This document shows positions 33,078 to 41,552 of a stretch of 46,524 nucleotides of DNA, piece by piece (position 1 is the first letter of the stretch; every line of letters begins with the position of its first letter). Origin of the DNA: Bradyrhizobium sp. AUGA SZCCT0158 (GTDB lineage Bacteria; Pseudomonadota; Alphaproteobacteria; Rhizobiales; Xanthobacteraceae); the NCBI RefSeq assembly GCF_018130065.1, contig NZ_JAFCME010000043.1, positions 1-46,524 on the forward strand, in the 5' to 3' direction. The notes below the pieces were generated by a model that was not told the origin of the DNA, did no database searches, and saw nothing but the letters and a program-made list of their open reading frames with translations. The position numbers and the translations under genes are program-made.

Positions 33078-34343
33078 TCAGCCGCCCGCGCGCAGCTTGG
33101 CGCAGTCGACCGCATCGCGCGCCGGCAGCCCCAGGGCCTTGAACTGAGCCGTCGTCATGCCGAGCGTCTGGTTCACGTTTTCGGTCTTGGCCACCATCTT
33201 GCTGGTCAAGTTGCCGTCCGGTCCATCGACCACTTCGTTGACGAAGACCGTTCCGGTCGCCTGCCGGTTTTCGTTCAGCGTGATCTTGCCGATCGGGCTG
33301 TCGAGCTGAAGCTTGTTGAGCGCTTCCTTGAACTTTGCCTGCCCGTTGGACAGATCGCCCCCGGCCGCTTCGAGCCCTTTGATGGCGGCCTGCGTGGCGA
33401 CGTAGTAGCCGAGACCGAACAGCGAAGGCGACGGGAGGCGCTGGTTGGCGGGGAAGCTGTCCTGATAGAGCTTCACATACGAGGTCCATGCCGGGTCGGT
33501 ATTGTCGGCGGCGAAGGGTCCGGAGGTCGGCGTGCCCTTCAGCACGTCTTTCGCTTTACCTTTCGCCGTCAGAACGGTCTGGTCGGCCATGATGGTGCCG
33601 CCGATCAGGCGGGTTTTTTCACCGGCCTGCTGGTATTGATTGAGGAAGTTGATCGCATCCGTGCCGCCCAGGCCCAGGTAGATCGCATCTACATTGTCCG
33701 GCAGCTGCGCGATGATCCCGCCGAAATCCGATTGGCCGAGCGGCTGCCAGAACCGCTGGACGATGTCGCCGCCCGACTTGCAGAAATCCACCGCAAAACC
33801 CATGAAGTTCGTATAGCCGAACGAGTAATCGGCTGCGATCGTTGCAACCTTCTTCCAGCCCTTCGTCTTCACGACGTAGCCGCCGAGGCCGTAGCCCCAT
33901 TGCGAGCCGTCGAGGTTGAAGCGGTAGAAATTCGCCGCCGGATCGACCCATGTCGTCTCGAGCGCGCCGGAAATGCCGTTGATCACCACCTTGTCGGGGA
34001 TGGTCTTGGCGAAGTCGCGCATGGCGATGCCTTCCGAGCCGGAAAGCGGGCCGATGATGAAGTCGACCTTGTCCTGCTCAATAAGCTTGCGAGCCATACG
34101 GACCGTTGTGTCGGGTTTGGTATCCGTCGGAGCGACGACGGTTTCAATCTTCTTGCCGGCAATGGTGTTGTTGACCTGTTTGAGAGCCAGTTCGACATTT
34201 CGGACGCCATCCTGGCCACCGGTCGCGAAGGCGCCTTCCAGCGCCACCAGAATGCCGATCTTGATGGTGCCGCTCTGGGCGAGAGCTGCGCCGGGCAGCA
34301 TAAGGGCAGCCACCGCGACGGCGCCAAGCAAAGACTTGCGCAT
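33078..34343 (-). CDS. periplasmic substrate-binding protein, branched-chain-type ABC transporter (LivJ/LivK family)
   Basis: A 421-residue exported binding protein. The signal peptide is MRKSLLGAVAVAALMLPGAA with cleavage near AQSG. The mature part begins TIKIGILVALEGAFATGGQD and has the LivJ-type fold (DFIIGPLSGSEGIAMRDFAK, then ATIAADYSFGYTNFMGFAVD). The ATG at 34343 has GGGAGG upstream. It is separated from the permease/ATPase genes by the dehydrogenase and AraC genes but is the only such binding protein here and probably delivers the substrate to LivHMGF. Its own promoter should lie in 34344-34686. Confidence 0.92.
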   Translation of the reverse strand: MRKSLLGAVAVAALMLPGAALAQSGTIKIGILVALEGAFATGGQDGVRNVELALKQVNNTIAGKKIETVVAPTDTKPDTTVRMARKLIEQDKVDFIIGPLSGSEGIAMRDFAKTIPDKVVINGISGALETTWVDPAANFYRFNLDGSQWGYGLGGYVVKTKGWKKVATIAADYSFGYTNFMGFAVDFCKSGGDIVQRFWQPLGQSDFGGIIAQLPDNVDAIYLGLGGTDAINFLNQYQQAGEKTRLIGGTIMADQTVLTAKGKAKDVLKGTPTSGPFAADNTDPAWTSYVKLYQDSFPANQRLPSPSLFGLGYYVATQAAIKGLEAAGGDLSNGQAKFKEALNKLQLDSPIGKITLNENRQATGTVFVNEVVDGPDGNLTSKMVAKTENVNQTLGMTTAQFKALGLPARDAVDCAKLRAGG

Positions 34344-34686
34344 TGTTGTCCTCCCTCTGACGCGGAAGAGAATCCGGCAACCACGCCGGACCTTCCTCAT
34401 GAGCGTCTCCTGACGCGCCCCTTGCGGGCGCCTTCAGGAAAGCTGCCGATCAAAGCCCGAGCCGCCAATATCCAAGCGTCTCATTTTCGCGGACGCTGTC
34501 ATGCGCGGGCAGCGCAGCATCTCGCCGGCTGCGAGCGCTTCCCTGCCCGATCACATCTATTACTCATCCGCTGAGCGAATTGAGACGAGCCGGATAGGTA
34601 CGTGTTGATTACCCAATTCCTTCTCACCGCGCTGCGGAAGGCCAACGCACCACGCACGCAACAGCCATGTCGGCGCGTCGGTGCGT
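34344..34686. other. gap upstream of the binding-protein gene
   Basis: The region must hold the promoter of the binding-protein gene. It contains two AGCGTCTC elements (34402-34409 and 34475-34482) resembling the AACGTCTC core of the direct repeats before livH, though not in tandem. Near 34414-34430 a GC-rich hairpin (GCGCCC, loop, GGGCGC) is visible. AACGCACC (34644-34651) and GGTGCGTT (34680-34687) form an 8-bp pair with a 28-base loop at the stop of the Gfo/Idh gene. No gene is supported. Confidence 0.4.
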
Positions 34687-35838
34687 TCACAATTCAATTG
34701 ACATCCAGACCCCTCCGGCGGCGCTCGAGCGCAACACGGCGTCCACCATCGCGACACCGGCAAAGCCATCCTCGATCGTTGGAAAGGTCACTCGGGGATC
34801 AGCAAGGGAAGCGGTACGCCCGGCTACAATAGCTGCGGCCACTTCGGTATAGATCGTCGCGAACGCTTCCAGATATCCTTCGGGATGGCCGGGTGGCGTA
34901 CGACTGACACGCTGACCGGCGGCATTCACAGACCTTGCGCCGCGGCGTACCAGGCGCGTCGCCTCACCAAGCGGCGACCAAACGAGAAGGTTCGGCTCTT
35001 TCTGCCGCCAGTCAAGACCGCCCTTCTCGCCGAAGATCCGTAACCGCAGCCCGTTTTCGTTTCCGGGTGCAACCTGGCTCGCCCACAAGGCGCCCCGCGC
35101 CCCGCTCTTGTAGCGCAGCAGAATTTGCACATTGTCATCGACACGGCGGCCCGGCACGAAGATGGTCGTCTCGGCCAAGATCTGCTCAGGCATCATGCCG
35201 GTAACAAAGTGCGCCAGCTGGTAGGCATGGGTACCGATGTCGCCGACGCAGCCGCCGGCGCCCGCGCGCGCCGGATCGGTACGCCAGTCGGCCTGCTTCT
35301 GGCCGGTGGCCTCAAGCGGATCGGCCAGCCAATCCTGCGGGTATTCGACCTGCACGATCCGGATCGCGCCGAGTTCGTCGCCCTGAACCATGGCGCGTGC
35401 ATGCCGGACCAGCGGATAGCCGGAATAATTATAGGTGACGGCGAATATCAGTCCGCTCGCGCGCGCCTTGTCGCGCAAGCGGCGCGCCTCCTCAAGGGTT
35501 GTCGTCAACGGTTTGTCGCAGATGATGTGAATGCCCGCATCCAGGAAGGCGTCGGCGACCGGGGCGTGCATATGGTTTGGGGTGACGATCGCAACCGCTT
35601 CGATGCCGTCGGTTCGCGCGGCCTCGGCCTGCGCCATGGTCCGGAAGTCCGGATAGGATCGATCGGATGGAAGGCCGATCGCCGCCGCCGATCGCATCGC
35701 TCTGTCGGGCGAGGCCGAAAGCGCGCCGGCGATGAGTTCGTAGCGATCGTCCAGGCGCGCGGCGATACGGTGGACGGCGCCGATGAAGGCGCCTTCCCCG
35801 CCGCCTACCATTCCAAGTCGAATGCGTGGTTCAGCCAT
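34687..35838 (-). CDS. Gfo/Idh/MocA-family NAD(P)-dependent dehydrogenase
   Basis: A 383-residue oxidoreductase. The Rossmann motif is GMVGGGEGAFIGAVHR near the N-terminus. The family's catalytic-Lys segment is CDKPLTTTLEEARRL, and the GGCVGDIGTHAYQLAHFVTG segment carries the Asp/His pair. Members oxidise hydroxyl groups of sugars, inositols and amino-cyclitols. The start at 35838 has AGGAG eight bases upstream. It is the last gene of the ten-gene operon, after a sugar isomerase/epimerase, so it probably acts on a cyclic sugar or inositol derivative. Confidence 0.92.
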   Translation of the reverse strand: MAEPRIRLGMVGGGEGAFIGAVHRIAARLDDRYELIAGALSASPDRAMRSAAAIGLPSDRSYPDFRTMAQAEAARTDGIEAVAIVTPNHMHAPVADAFLDAGIHIICDKPLTTTLEEARRLRDKARASGLIFAVTYNYSGYPLVRHARAMVQGDELGAIRIVQVEYPQDWLADPLEATGQKQADWRTDPARAGAGGCVGDIGTHAYQLAHFVTGMMPEQILAETTIFVPGRRVDDNVQILLRYKSGARGALWASQVAPGNENGLRLRIFGEKGGLDWRQKEPNLLVWSPLGEATRLVRRGARSVNAAGQRVSRTPPGHPEGYLEAFATIYTEVAAAIVAGRTASLADPRVTFPTIEDGFAGVAMVDAVLRSSAAGGVWMSIEL

Positions 35839-35869
35839 GTCGCGCGCTCCTGTCGATCTACTCCGGCGC

Positions 35870-36943
35870 TCAGATGAGCCCCAGTGTCCGCCGGATCTGT
35901 GCCTCGTCGCTGGCGCCGCCCGCAAAATCGTCGAAGGCTCGATCGGTGACGCGGATAATGTGATCGCGGATAAAGGTAGCGCCTTCGCGCGCGCCGTCCT
36001 CCGCGTTCTTCAGGCAGCATTCCCACTCCAGCACCGCCCAGCGGTCGAATCCGATGGCAGCCAGCCGCGAGAAGATCGCCTTGAAATCGACCTGTCCGTC
36101 GCCGAGCGAGCGAAAGCGGCCGGCGCGATTGATCCAGGACTGGAAGCCCGAATAGACGCCCTGCCGCCCGGTCGGATTGAACTCCGCGTCCTTGACGTGG
36201 AAGGCGCGAATGCGCCCGGCGTAAATATCGATGAAGGCCAGGTAGTCCAGTTGCTGCAGGACGAAGTGCGACGGATCGTAGTTGATCGCGCAACGCGGGT
36301 GATTGCCGGTGCGCTCGTAGAACATCTCGAAGGTGATGCCGTCGCAGACGTCCTCGCCTGGATGGATCTCGTAGCAAAGGTCGACGCCAGCTTCCTCATA
36401 GGCATCAAGAATCGGACGCCAGCGACGCGCGAGTTCGTCGAACGCCGCCTCGATCAGGCCCGGCGGCCGCTGCGGCCAGGGATAAAGAAACGGCCAGGCC
36501 AGCGCGCCGGTGAAGCTCACGCTGCCGGTGAGGCCGAGGCGGCGGGACGCCTGCGCGGCCTTCATCAGTTGATCTGTTGCCCAGATCTGACGTTCGTTCG
36601 GCCTGCCCCTGACGGCCGGCGGTGCAAAAGCGTCGAAGGCTTCGTTGTAGGCCGGATGAACCGCGACCAGCTGTCCCTGCAAATGGGTGGACAATTCCGT
36701 GATCACCAGGCCATGGCTCGCAGCCACGCCGGCAATTTCATCGCAATAGGCCTGAGAGGCGGCGGCCTTGTCGAGGTCGATCAGGCGTGGATCGGAGGTC
36801 GGGACCTGAACGCCCTTGTAACCAAGCCCTGCCGCCCAGCCGCAGATCGCATCGAGGCTGTCAAACGGCGGATCATCACCGATGAACTGCGCCAGAAAAA
36901 TTGCGGGTCCCTTCATGGTGGCCGGTCGGATGGTCGCTGACAT
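35870..36943 (-). CDS. sugar phosphate isomerase/epimerase family protein (xylose-isomerase-like TIM barrel)
   Basis: A 357-residue AP-endonuclease-2-type TIM barrel. Metal-binding candidates lie in GVDLCYEIHPGEDVCD (Glu), CAINYDPSHFVLQQLD (Asp/His), RAFHVKDAEFNP (His/Asp) and WAVLEWECCL (Glu). Family members include inosose dehydratase, hydroxypyruvate isomerase and sugar epimerases. The start at 36943 has a GGAGAAG site. It is co-transcribed with the Gfo/Idh gene (31-base gap), a pair typical of inositol-like or rare-sugar pathways. Confidence 0.88.
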   Translation of the reverse strand: MSATIRPATMKGPAIFLAQFIGDDPPFDSLDAICGWAAGLGYKGVQVPTSDPRLIDLDKAAASQAYCDEIAGVAASHGLVITELSTHLQGQLVAVHPAYNEAFDAFAPPAVRGRPNERQIWATDQLMKAAQASRRLGLTGSVSFTGALAWPFLYPWPQRPPGLIEAAFDELARRWRPILDAYEEAGVDLCYEIHPGEDVCDGITFEMFYERTGNHPRCAINYDPSHFVLQQLDYLAFIDIYAGRIRAFHVKDAEFNPTGRQGVYSGFQSWINRAGRFRSLGDGQVDFKAIFSRLAAIGFDRWAVLEWECCLKNAEDGAREGATFIRDHIIRVTDRAFDDFAGGASDEAQIRRTLGLI

Positions 36944-36958
36944 GAGATCTTCTCCGGT

Positions 36959-37054
36959 TCAGACGGCTGCACCACGCAGATAGGACGCCGCGTCATTGTC
37001 CGACAGGGATGCCGGCCGTTCAATACGCGAGACGATCTCGGTCCCGCCCCCCAT
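36959..37054 (-). CDS. possible small ORF or C-terminal relic between two sugar genes
   Basis: A 31-codon frame, MGGGTEIVSRIERPASLSDN and ending AASYLRGAAV, fills most of the 139-base gap. The same frame is open further upstream into the ribokinase gene end (ADNPLPAGGPP precedes the ATG). Its composition looks protein-like, unlike the other short chance frames. There is no ribosome site. It may be the tail of a deleted gene or a chance frame. Confidence 0.25.
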   Translation of the reverse strand: MGGGTEIVSRIERPASLSDNDAASYLRGAAV

Positions 37055-37061
37055 CGGGGGC
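37046..37061. terminator. GC stem-loop after the ribokinase gene
   Basis: GCCCCC and GGGGGC form a 6-bp stem with a 4-base loop, 22 bases beyond the ribokinase stop. It may stabilise or attenuate the transcript; no U-run is present. Confidence 0.3.
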
Positions 37062-37082
37062 CCGCCTGCCGGAAGTGGATTG

Positions 37083-38066
37083 TCAGCCCTCTTTGAAAAT
37101 GCCGGCGTCATCCACGCATCTGAGTGCAGGTGCTATGTTCGGGACTGTCGCTGGCACCTCGCGTAACGCGTCTCTCATCGGCATGCCATGCTGCGCGCCG
37201 GCCTTCAGGCAACTCAAGGCCGCGGCCTCGCACCCCACTTCCAACGCCTTTTTGAGCGACGATTTTTCGCCGATCATCGAAGCAAAGGCGCCGACAAACG
37301 TATCGCCGGCGCCCGTGGTGTCGACCGGTCTGATGCTCGGGGACGGCGCGCGGTACCGGGTATCGTCGGCAGTGCAGGCCAGTGCCCCCTGCGCTCCGGC
37401 CGTCACCACGCAAGTCAATCCGCCCGATCTGGCCAGCCAGCTGCAGGCGGTCTCGAAATCCGTCACGCCTGCGTCGAGCGCTGCAGCAAGGTCGAGCGCC
37501 TCGTGCTCGTTTACGATGAGGTAGTCCGCAGCTTCGAGCAGATCGCGGATCATCGCGCCTGTTATCTGATCCGGGACCGGGGCCAGGTTCCAGATAACTT
37601 TGCCACCAGCTGACCTGGCCTTGCGCGCAAGGTGAAGGGACTCGGCGTACGGCACCTCCATTTGCAGCACCAGAACGGTGTCGGCGTTGAAGAGCGTCTC
37701 CGCGACACCGGCGGCGCAGGCCGTATTGTTAGCGCCGCTCGCCACCGTGATCGCGTTTTCTCCGCTCGGATCGACGGTGATGAACGCGCAACCGGTCGGC
37801 GCATCGACCCTGACGATCTGGCCGGTGTCGATGCCGTTGCCGGCGAGATTCTTGAGCGACTCCTCGCCAAATACGTCCCGCCCCAGCCGACCCGCCATGC
37901 GGACCTTTCCCGGGCCGGCGATCCGTGCGGCTGCGACCGCCTGGTTGGCGCCCTTTCCGCCGAAGTGGGTTTGATAGGATGGGGCGAGCACCGTCCGGCC
38001 GGGGCCGGGAATGACCGGCACCCTGGCGACCAGGTCGACATTAAGCGAACCGAACACAAGGATCAT
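37083..38066 (-). CDS. rbsK: ribokinase-type PfkB sugar kinase
   Basis: A 327-residue PfkB kinase. The N-terminal substrate motif is THFGGKGANQAVAAARI and the C-terminal ATP/anion-hole motif with the catalytic Asp is VDTTGAGDTFVGAFASM. The start MILVFGSLNVDLVARVP at 38066 is the usual RbsK beginning. Ribokinases phosphorylate ribose at O5, but close relatives act on other sugars. The neighbouring rpiB gene suggests a pentose or other short-chain sugar phosphate pathway. The C-terminal 20 residues (IAPALRCVDDAGIFKEG) extend slightly past the family norm. Confidence 0.88.
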   Translation of the reverse strand: MILVFGSLNVDLVARVPVIPGPGRTVLAPSYQTHFGGKGANQAVAAARIAGPGKVRMAGRLGRDVFGEESLKNLAGNGIDTGQIVRVDAPTGCAFITVDPSGENAITVASGANNTACAAGVAETLFNADTVLVLQMEVPYAESLHLARKARSAGGKVIWNLAPVPDQITGAMIRDLLEAADYLIVNEHEALDLAAALDAGVTDFETACSWLARSGGLTCVVTAGAQGALACTADDTRYRAPSPSIRPVDTTGAGDTFVGAFASMIGEKSSLKKALEVGCEAAALSCLKAGAQHGMPMRDALREVPATVPNIAPALRCVDDAGIFKEG

Positions 38067-38088
38067 CGCCCGCCCCCGAGCAAAGACC

Positions 38089-38535
38089 TCAGCCTTCCGC
38101 ATCCATTTCGTGAAGCTTTTGAACGCGGCGCCGGAAATCTTCGTCCGTCGAAAACTCGGCGGCAAGAAACGAGGAGATGAGATCGTTGGCGAGCCACGGC
38201 CCGACGATCTGCGCACCAATGCACATGACATTCACATCGTCATGTTCCACGCTCTGATGGGCCGAATGGACGTCGTGACAAACCGCGGCGCGGATGCCCT
38301 TCATTTTGTTGGCCGCAATCGAGGCACCGACACCGGTGCCGCAAACCATGATGCCGCGCGCGACTTCGCCAGACGTGACCTTTTTCGCCACGGCCCGCGC
38401 GATATCGGGAAAATCCACCGGCTTCTCGTCATAGGAGCCGACATCGACGACCTCGTGACCGAGGCTGCGGATATGGTCGATGACGGCTTGCTTGAGCGGC
38501 CAGCCGGCGTGGTCGGATCCTATGACAAGGCGCAT
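38089..38535 (-). CDS. rpiB: ribose-5-phosphate isomerase B (RpiB/LacAB family)
   Basis: A 148-residue RpiB-type isomerase. The motif GSDHAGWPLKQAVIDHIRSL begins the protein, the active-site Cys is C65 in MVCGTGVGASIAANK, and the histidine segment CHDVHSAHQSVEHDDVNVMC is conserved. RpiB interconverts ribose-5-P and ribulose-5-P and sometimes allose-6-P or tetrose phosphates. The start at 38535 fits the family; sequence upstream overlaps the binding-protein region. It is followed by a ribokinase gene after 22 bases. Confidence 0.92.
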   Translation of the reverse strand: MRLVIGSDHAGWPLKQAVIDHIRSLGHEVVDVGSYDEKPVDFPDIARAVAKKVTSGEVARGIMVCGTGVGASIAANKMKGIRAAVCHDVHSAHQSVEHDDVNVMCIGAQIVGPWLANDLISSFLAAEFSTDEDFRRRVQKLHEMDAEG

Positions 38536-38602
38536 GTGATTTCCATTTCGTTGTTTTTGGGACCGTGACAGCCGCACCCCGGCTGTCACGGTTGTGCTTC
38601 GT

Positions 38603-39403
38603 TCAACCACGCATGTCGGGCGGCAGCTCGACCCCGTGGAATTTCTTGTAGATGGCGTTGAGCTTGCCGTTCTTGACGTTTTCGGTGACCCACGCGTTGA
38701 GCTTCTCCAGCAGGCGCGTCTCACCCTTCTTCAGCCCGATGGCGAGTTCGAAGCTGGCGAGCGGGATCTTGGATTCGAAAACGCGCGCCGGGTTCTTGAT
38801 GCCGATCTGGTTGATGATCGTGGCCGACGAGCCGACGCAATCGACCTGACCGGAGACCGCCGCCGTCACGCCGGTCGCATCGTCGTCATAGCGCGCAATC
38901 TTCAGTTCCTTGTCCTTCATGTTCGACAGCATCGTATCCTGCGTGGTGCCGCGCGAGACGCCCACGGTCTTGTCCTTCAGGTCCGGCCAGTCCTTGACGT
39001 TCAGCGACTTCAGGCAGCCGATATCCGATTGCAGCGTTGCGTATTTCTTCGTGAAATCGATCACCTTGGCCCGCTCGGGCGTGACCGACAGGGTGGATAT
39101 GATGATATCGGCCTTGCCGGTCTGCACATTCGGGATCCGCGTCGCGCCGGTGGTCTGGATGAACTCCAGCTCGAGGCCCCAATCCTTGGCCAGCAACTGG
39201 GCAACCTCGACATCGGAGCCGGTCGGCTTCATGCTGCTGTCCATCATGCCGGACGGGGGAATTGCAAGGTCCGTCGAGATACGGATCTTCTTGGCCTGCG
39301 TGATGTCATCGAGCAGGTCGGCCCGCGCCGGCCGGTCAGCTAGCACGACGAGACAACAGGCAGCGACGGCGCTGCTCCAGATCTTCCGGTTTCCGATCAT
39401 CAT
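38603..39403 (-). CDS. periplasmic binding protein, polar-amino-acid-type ABC transporter
   Basis: A 266-residue SBP_bac_3-family protein with a signal peptide (SSAVAACCLVVLADRPARAD). The domain begins ITQAKKIRISTDLAIPPSGM, with PTGSDVEVAQLLAKDWGLEL and ADIIISTLSVTPERAKVIDF as family hallmarks. It should bind a small zwitterionic or sugar-amine ligand. The family is normally for amino acids or opines, while the surrounding genes are for sugars, so an amino sugar, opine-like or rhizopine-like ligand is conceivable (inference). Confidence 0.92.
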   Translation of the reverse strand: MMIGNRKIWSSAVAACCLVVLADRPARADLLDDITQAKKIRISTDLAIPPSGMMDSSMKPTGSDVEVAQLLAKDWGLELEFIQTTGATRIPNVQTGKADIIISTLSVTPERAKVIDFTKKYATLQSDIGCLKSLNVKDWPDLKDKTVGVSRGTTQDTMLSNMKDKELKIARYDDDATGVTAAVSGQVDCVGSSATIINQIGIKNPARVFESKIPLASFELAIGLKKGETRLLEKLNAWVTENVKNGKLNAIYKKFHGVELPPDMRG

Positions 39404-39421
39404 TGGCTTTTTCCTCTCCTG

Positions 39422-40177
39422 TTATGATTTTAGATTGCCCGTCCCCACAAACTGGACGAGTTCCGGCGTCGTCGGTGCCGTCAGGATCGAGGCAGGCCCG
39501 GTTTCGTGAACCTTGCCACGATGCATGAAGACGATCCGATCGGCGATGCTCCTTGCAAAGCCCATTTCATGCGTGACCATCACCATGGTCATGCCATCGG
39601 CGGCGAGCTGCTCGATCACCTTCAGGACTTCGCCTGTCAATTCGGGATCGAGCGCCGAGGTCACCTCGTCGAACAGCATGACCTTGGGCTGCATGGCGAG
39701 CGAACGTGCGATGGCAGCGCGTTGCTGCTGACCACCGGATAGCTGCTCGGGATAGGCGTGAATCTTCTCTTCGAGACCGACCTGCGCCAGCACCTTGTGA
39801 GCCAGCGCCTTTGCCTCGGACAGATCCATTCGCTTCACCGAGCACGGAGCCAGCGTGATGTTCTGCTCGATCGTGAGGTGCGGAAACAGGTTGTAGCTCT
39901 GGAATACGATACCGACATCCTGTCGCAGCGCCCGCAGATCGACGTCTGGAAGATCGACCCTGCGTCCGCAGACGGTGATCTCGCCCCCGTCGACCTTCTC
40001 GAACCGGTCGATGCAGCGCAGCGCAGTGCTCTTGCCGGAACCCGACCTGCCAATGATGGCAAGGACCTCGCCGCGCTCGACGGTAAAGCTCACGCCATCG
40101 AGCACCTTCAGCGAGCCGAAGCTCTTCTGCACGTCGCGGAGAGATACGATGGGAGTGGAAGATGCGGTTTGCTGCAT
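39422..40177 (-). CDS. polar-amino-acid-type ABC transporter ATPase
   Basis: A 251-residue GlnQ/HisP-type ATPase. Walker A is GRSGSGKST, the signature LSGGQQQRAAIARSLAM, Walker B KVMLFDEVTSALDPEL and the switch His lies in VMVTHEMGF. The Pro usual in DEPTSALD is Val here, a minor change. The start at 40177 lies one base from the end of the permease gene, indicating coupled translation. Confidence 0.94.
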   Translation of the reverse strand: MQQTASSTPIVSLRDVQKSFGSLKVLDGVSFTVERGEVLAIIGRSGSGKSTALRCIDRFEKVDGGEITVCGRRVDLPDVDLRALRQDVGIVFQSYNLFPHLTIEQNITLAPCSVKRMDLSEAKALAHKVLAQVGLEEKIHAYPEQLSGGQQQRAAIARSLAMQPKVMLFDEVTSALDPELTGEVLKVIEQLAADGMTMVMVTHEMGFARSIADRIVFMHRGKVHETGPASILTAPTTPELVQFVGTGNLKS

Positions 40178-40178
40178 G

Positions 40179-40850
40179 TCAGGCCAGACTGAGGTTGTTG
40201 GCACTGCCACGTCCCATCCGCCGCTCCAGCTTCTGGCTGAACAGGGACAGCGGGTAGCACATGGCGAAATAGACGGCGGCGATGATGGCGTAGACGATGA
40301 ATGGCTCGAACAGCGAGTTGTTGACGATCTGTCCCGAGCGCATCAGTTCGACGAAACCGACCACCGAGGCGAGCGAGGTGTTCTTGATGATCTGCACCAT
40401 GAAGCCGACGGTGGGCGGCGTCGCGATGCGCATCGCCTGCGGCAGGATCACCTTTATCATGCGCTGGGTCCGGCTCAGCGCCAGGCCTTCCGCCGCTTCC
40501 CATTGCGGCTTTGGCACCGACTGGATCGAGCCGCGCCAGATCTCGCCGAGATAGGCGGCGACATAGAGGGTAAGCGAAGCGCTGGCGGCGGCAAGCGGCG
40601 ACATCTTGAGGCCAATCGCTGCCAGTCCAAAATAGCCGAGGAACAGGATGACGAGGAGCGGCGTGCCCTGGACCAGTTGCACATAGGCGGCGCTGAGAAG
40701 TCGCACGGATTTGAGCGGAGAAATGCGCGCGAGTGCGATTACAAAGCCGACGATACCGCCCCCAATGAGAGCGATCAGGGAAAGCCCGACCGTCCATAGC
40801 GCGCCATGGCCGAGGAAAAGCAGGTGGTTGGCATTGAGATGTCCGCCCAT
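40179..40850 (-). CDS. polar-amino-acid-type ABC transporter permease 2
   Basis: A 223-residue HisM/GlnP-type permease with about five membrane segments (ALWTVGLSLIALIGGGIVGF and following) and the EAA loop EAAEGLALSRTQRMIKVILP. It is preceded 8 bases upstream by the first permease gene. The two are similar in layout and should form a heterodimer. Confidence 0.93.
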   Translation of the reverse strand: MGGHLNANHLLFLGHGALWTVGLSLIALIGGGIVGFVIALARISPLKSVRLLSAAYVQLVQGTPLLVILFLGYFGLAAIGLKMSPLAAASASLTLYVAAYLGEIWRGSIQSVPKPQWEAAEGLALSRTQRMIKVILPQAMRIATPPTVGFMVQIIKNTSLASVVGFVELMRSGQIVNNSLFEPFIVYAIIAAVYFAMCYPLSLFSQKLERRMGRGSANNLSLA

Positions 40851-40858
40851 GCGCTACC

Positions 40859-41542
40859 TCACAACGCCGTGCCGAGCCGCCGCCGGCGCGGAAACAGGAC
40901 GAGGCCGAGGCCCCAGAATCCCGCGCGCATGACCAGCGACAGCAGAATGTAGAGCACGGCGACGATGATGTAGGTCTCGAACGCCCGGTAGGTATCCGAC
41001 TGGACGTAGTTGGCCACGGCCGTCAATTCCTCGGCGGAGATCTGCGAGCAGACCGACGAGGCAAGCATCAGCAGGACGAACTGGCTGGTGAGCGCCGGAT
41101 AAACCTTTTCGACTGCGGGCAGCAGGATGATGTGCCAATAGATCTGGAAGCGCGAGAGCGCGAGTCCTTCCGCCGCCTCGATCTGCCCGCGCGGGATCGC
41201 TTCGAAACCTGCCCGCATGATCTCGGCCGTATAGGCTCCGACATTGATCGTCAGGGCAACCACCGCAACGGTGAAGGCGGACAGTTTCAGTCCGATGCTG
41301 GCAAGTCCGAAATAGACCAGGAATATCTGGACCAGCAGCGGCGTATTGCGGATCGCTTCCACATAGACTTTGCAGATACGCGTAATCAGCCGGCTATGGG
41401 CTCCGCGGCCCACGGCCGCAAGTGTACCGAGAAGGGCGCCCGAAACCGTCGCCAGGAACGCGAGCTCGAGCGTCAGAATGGCGCCTCCGAGGAAGTTCGG
41501 CCACCGTTCCAGCACTGCGGGAAAGTCGAGTTCGATGTTCAT
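40859..41542 (-). CDS. polar-amino-acid-type ABC transporter permease 1
   Basis: A 227-residue HisQ/GlnP-type permease: FLGGAILTLELAFLATVSGA, RNTPLLVQIFLVYFGLASIG and the EAA loop EAAEGLALSRFQIYWHIILL. It follows the reductase gene by 10 bases. Its C-terminus ends in a basic stretch (LFPRRRRLGTAL). Confidence 0.93.
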   Translation of the reverse strand: MNIELDFPAVLERWPNFLGGAILTLELAFLATVSGALLGTLAAVGRGAHSRLITRICKVYVEAIRNTPLLVQIFLVYFGLASIGLKLSAFTVAVVALTINVGAYTAEIMRAGFEAIPRGQIEAAEGLALSRFQIYWHIILLPAVEKVYPALTSQFVLLMLASSVCSQISAEELTAVANYVQSDTYRAFETYIIVAVLYILLSLVMRAGFWGLGLVLFPRRRRLGTAL

Positions 41543-41552
41543 TGCAACAGGA

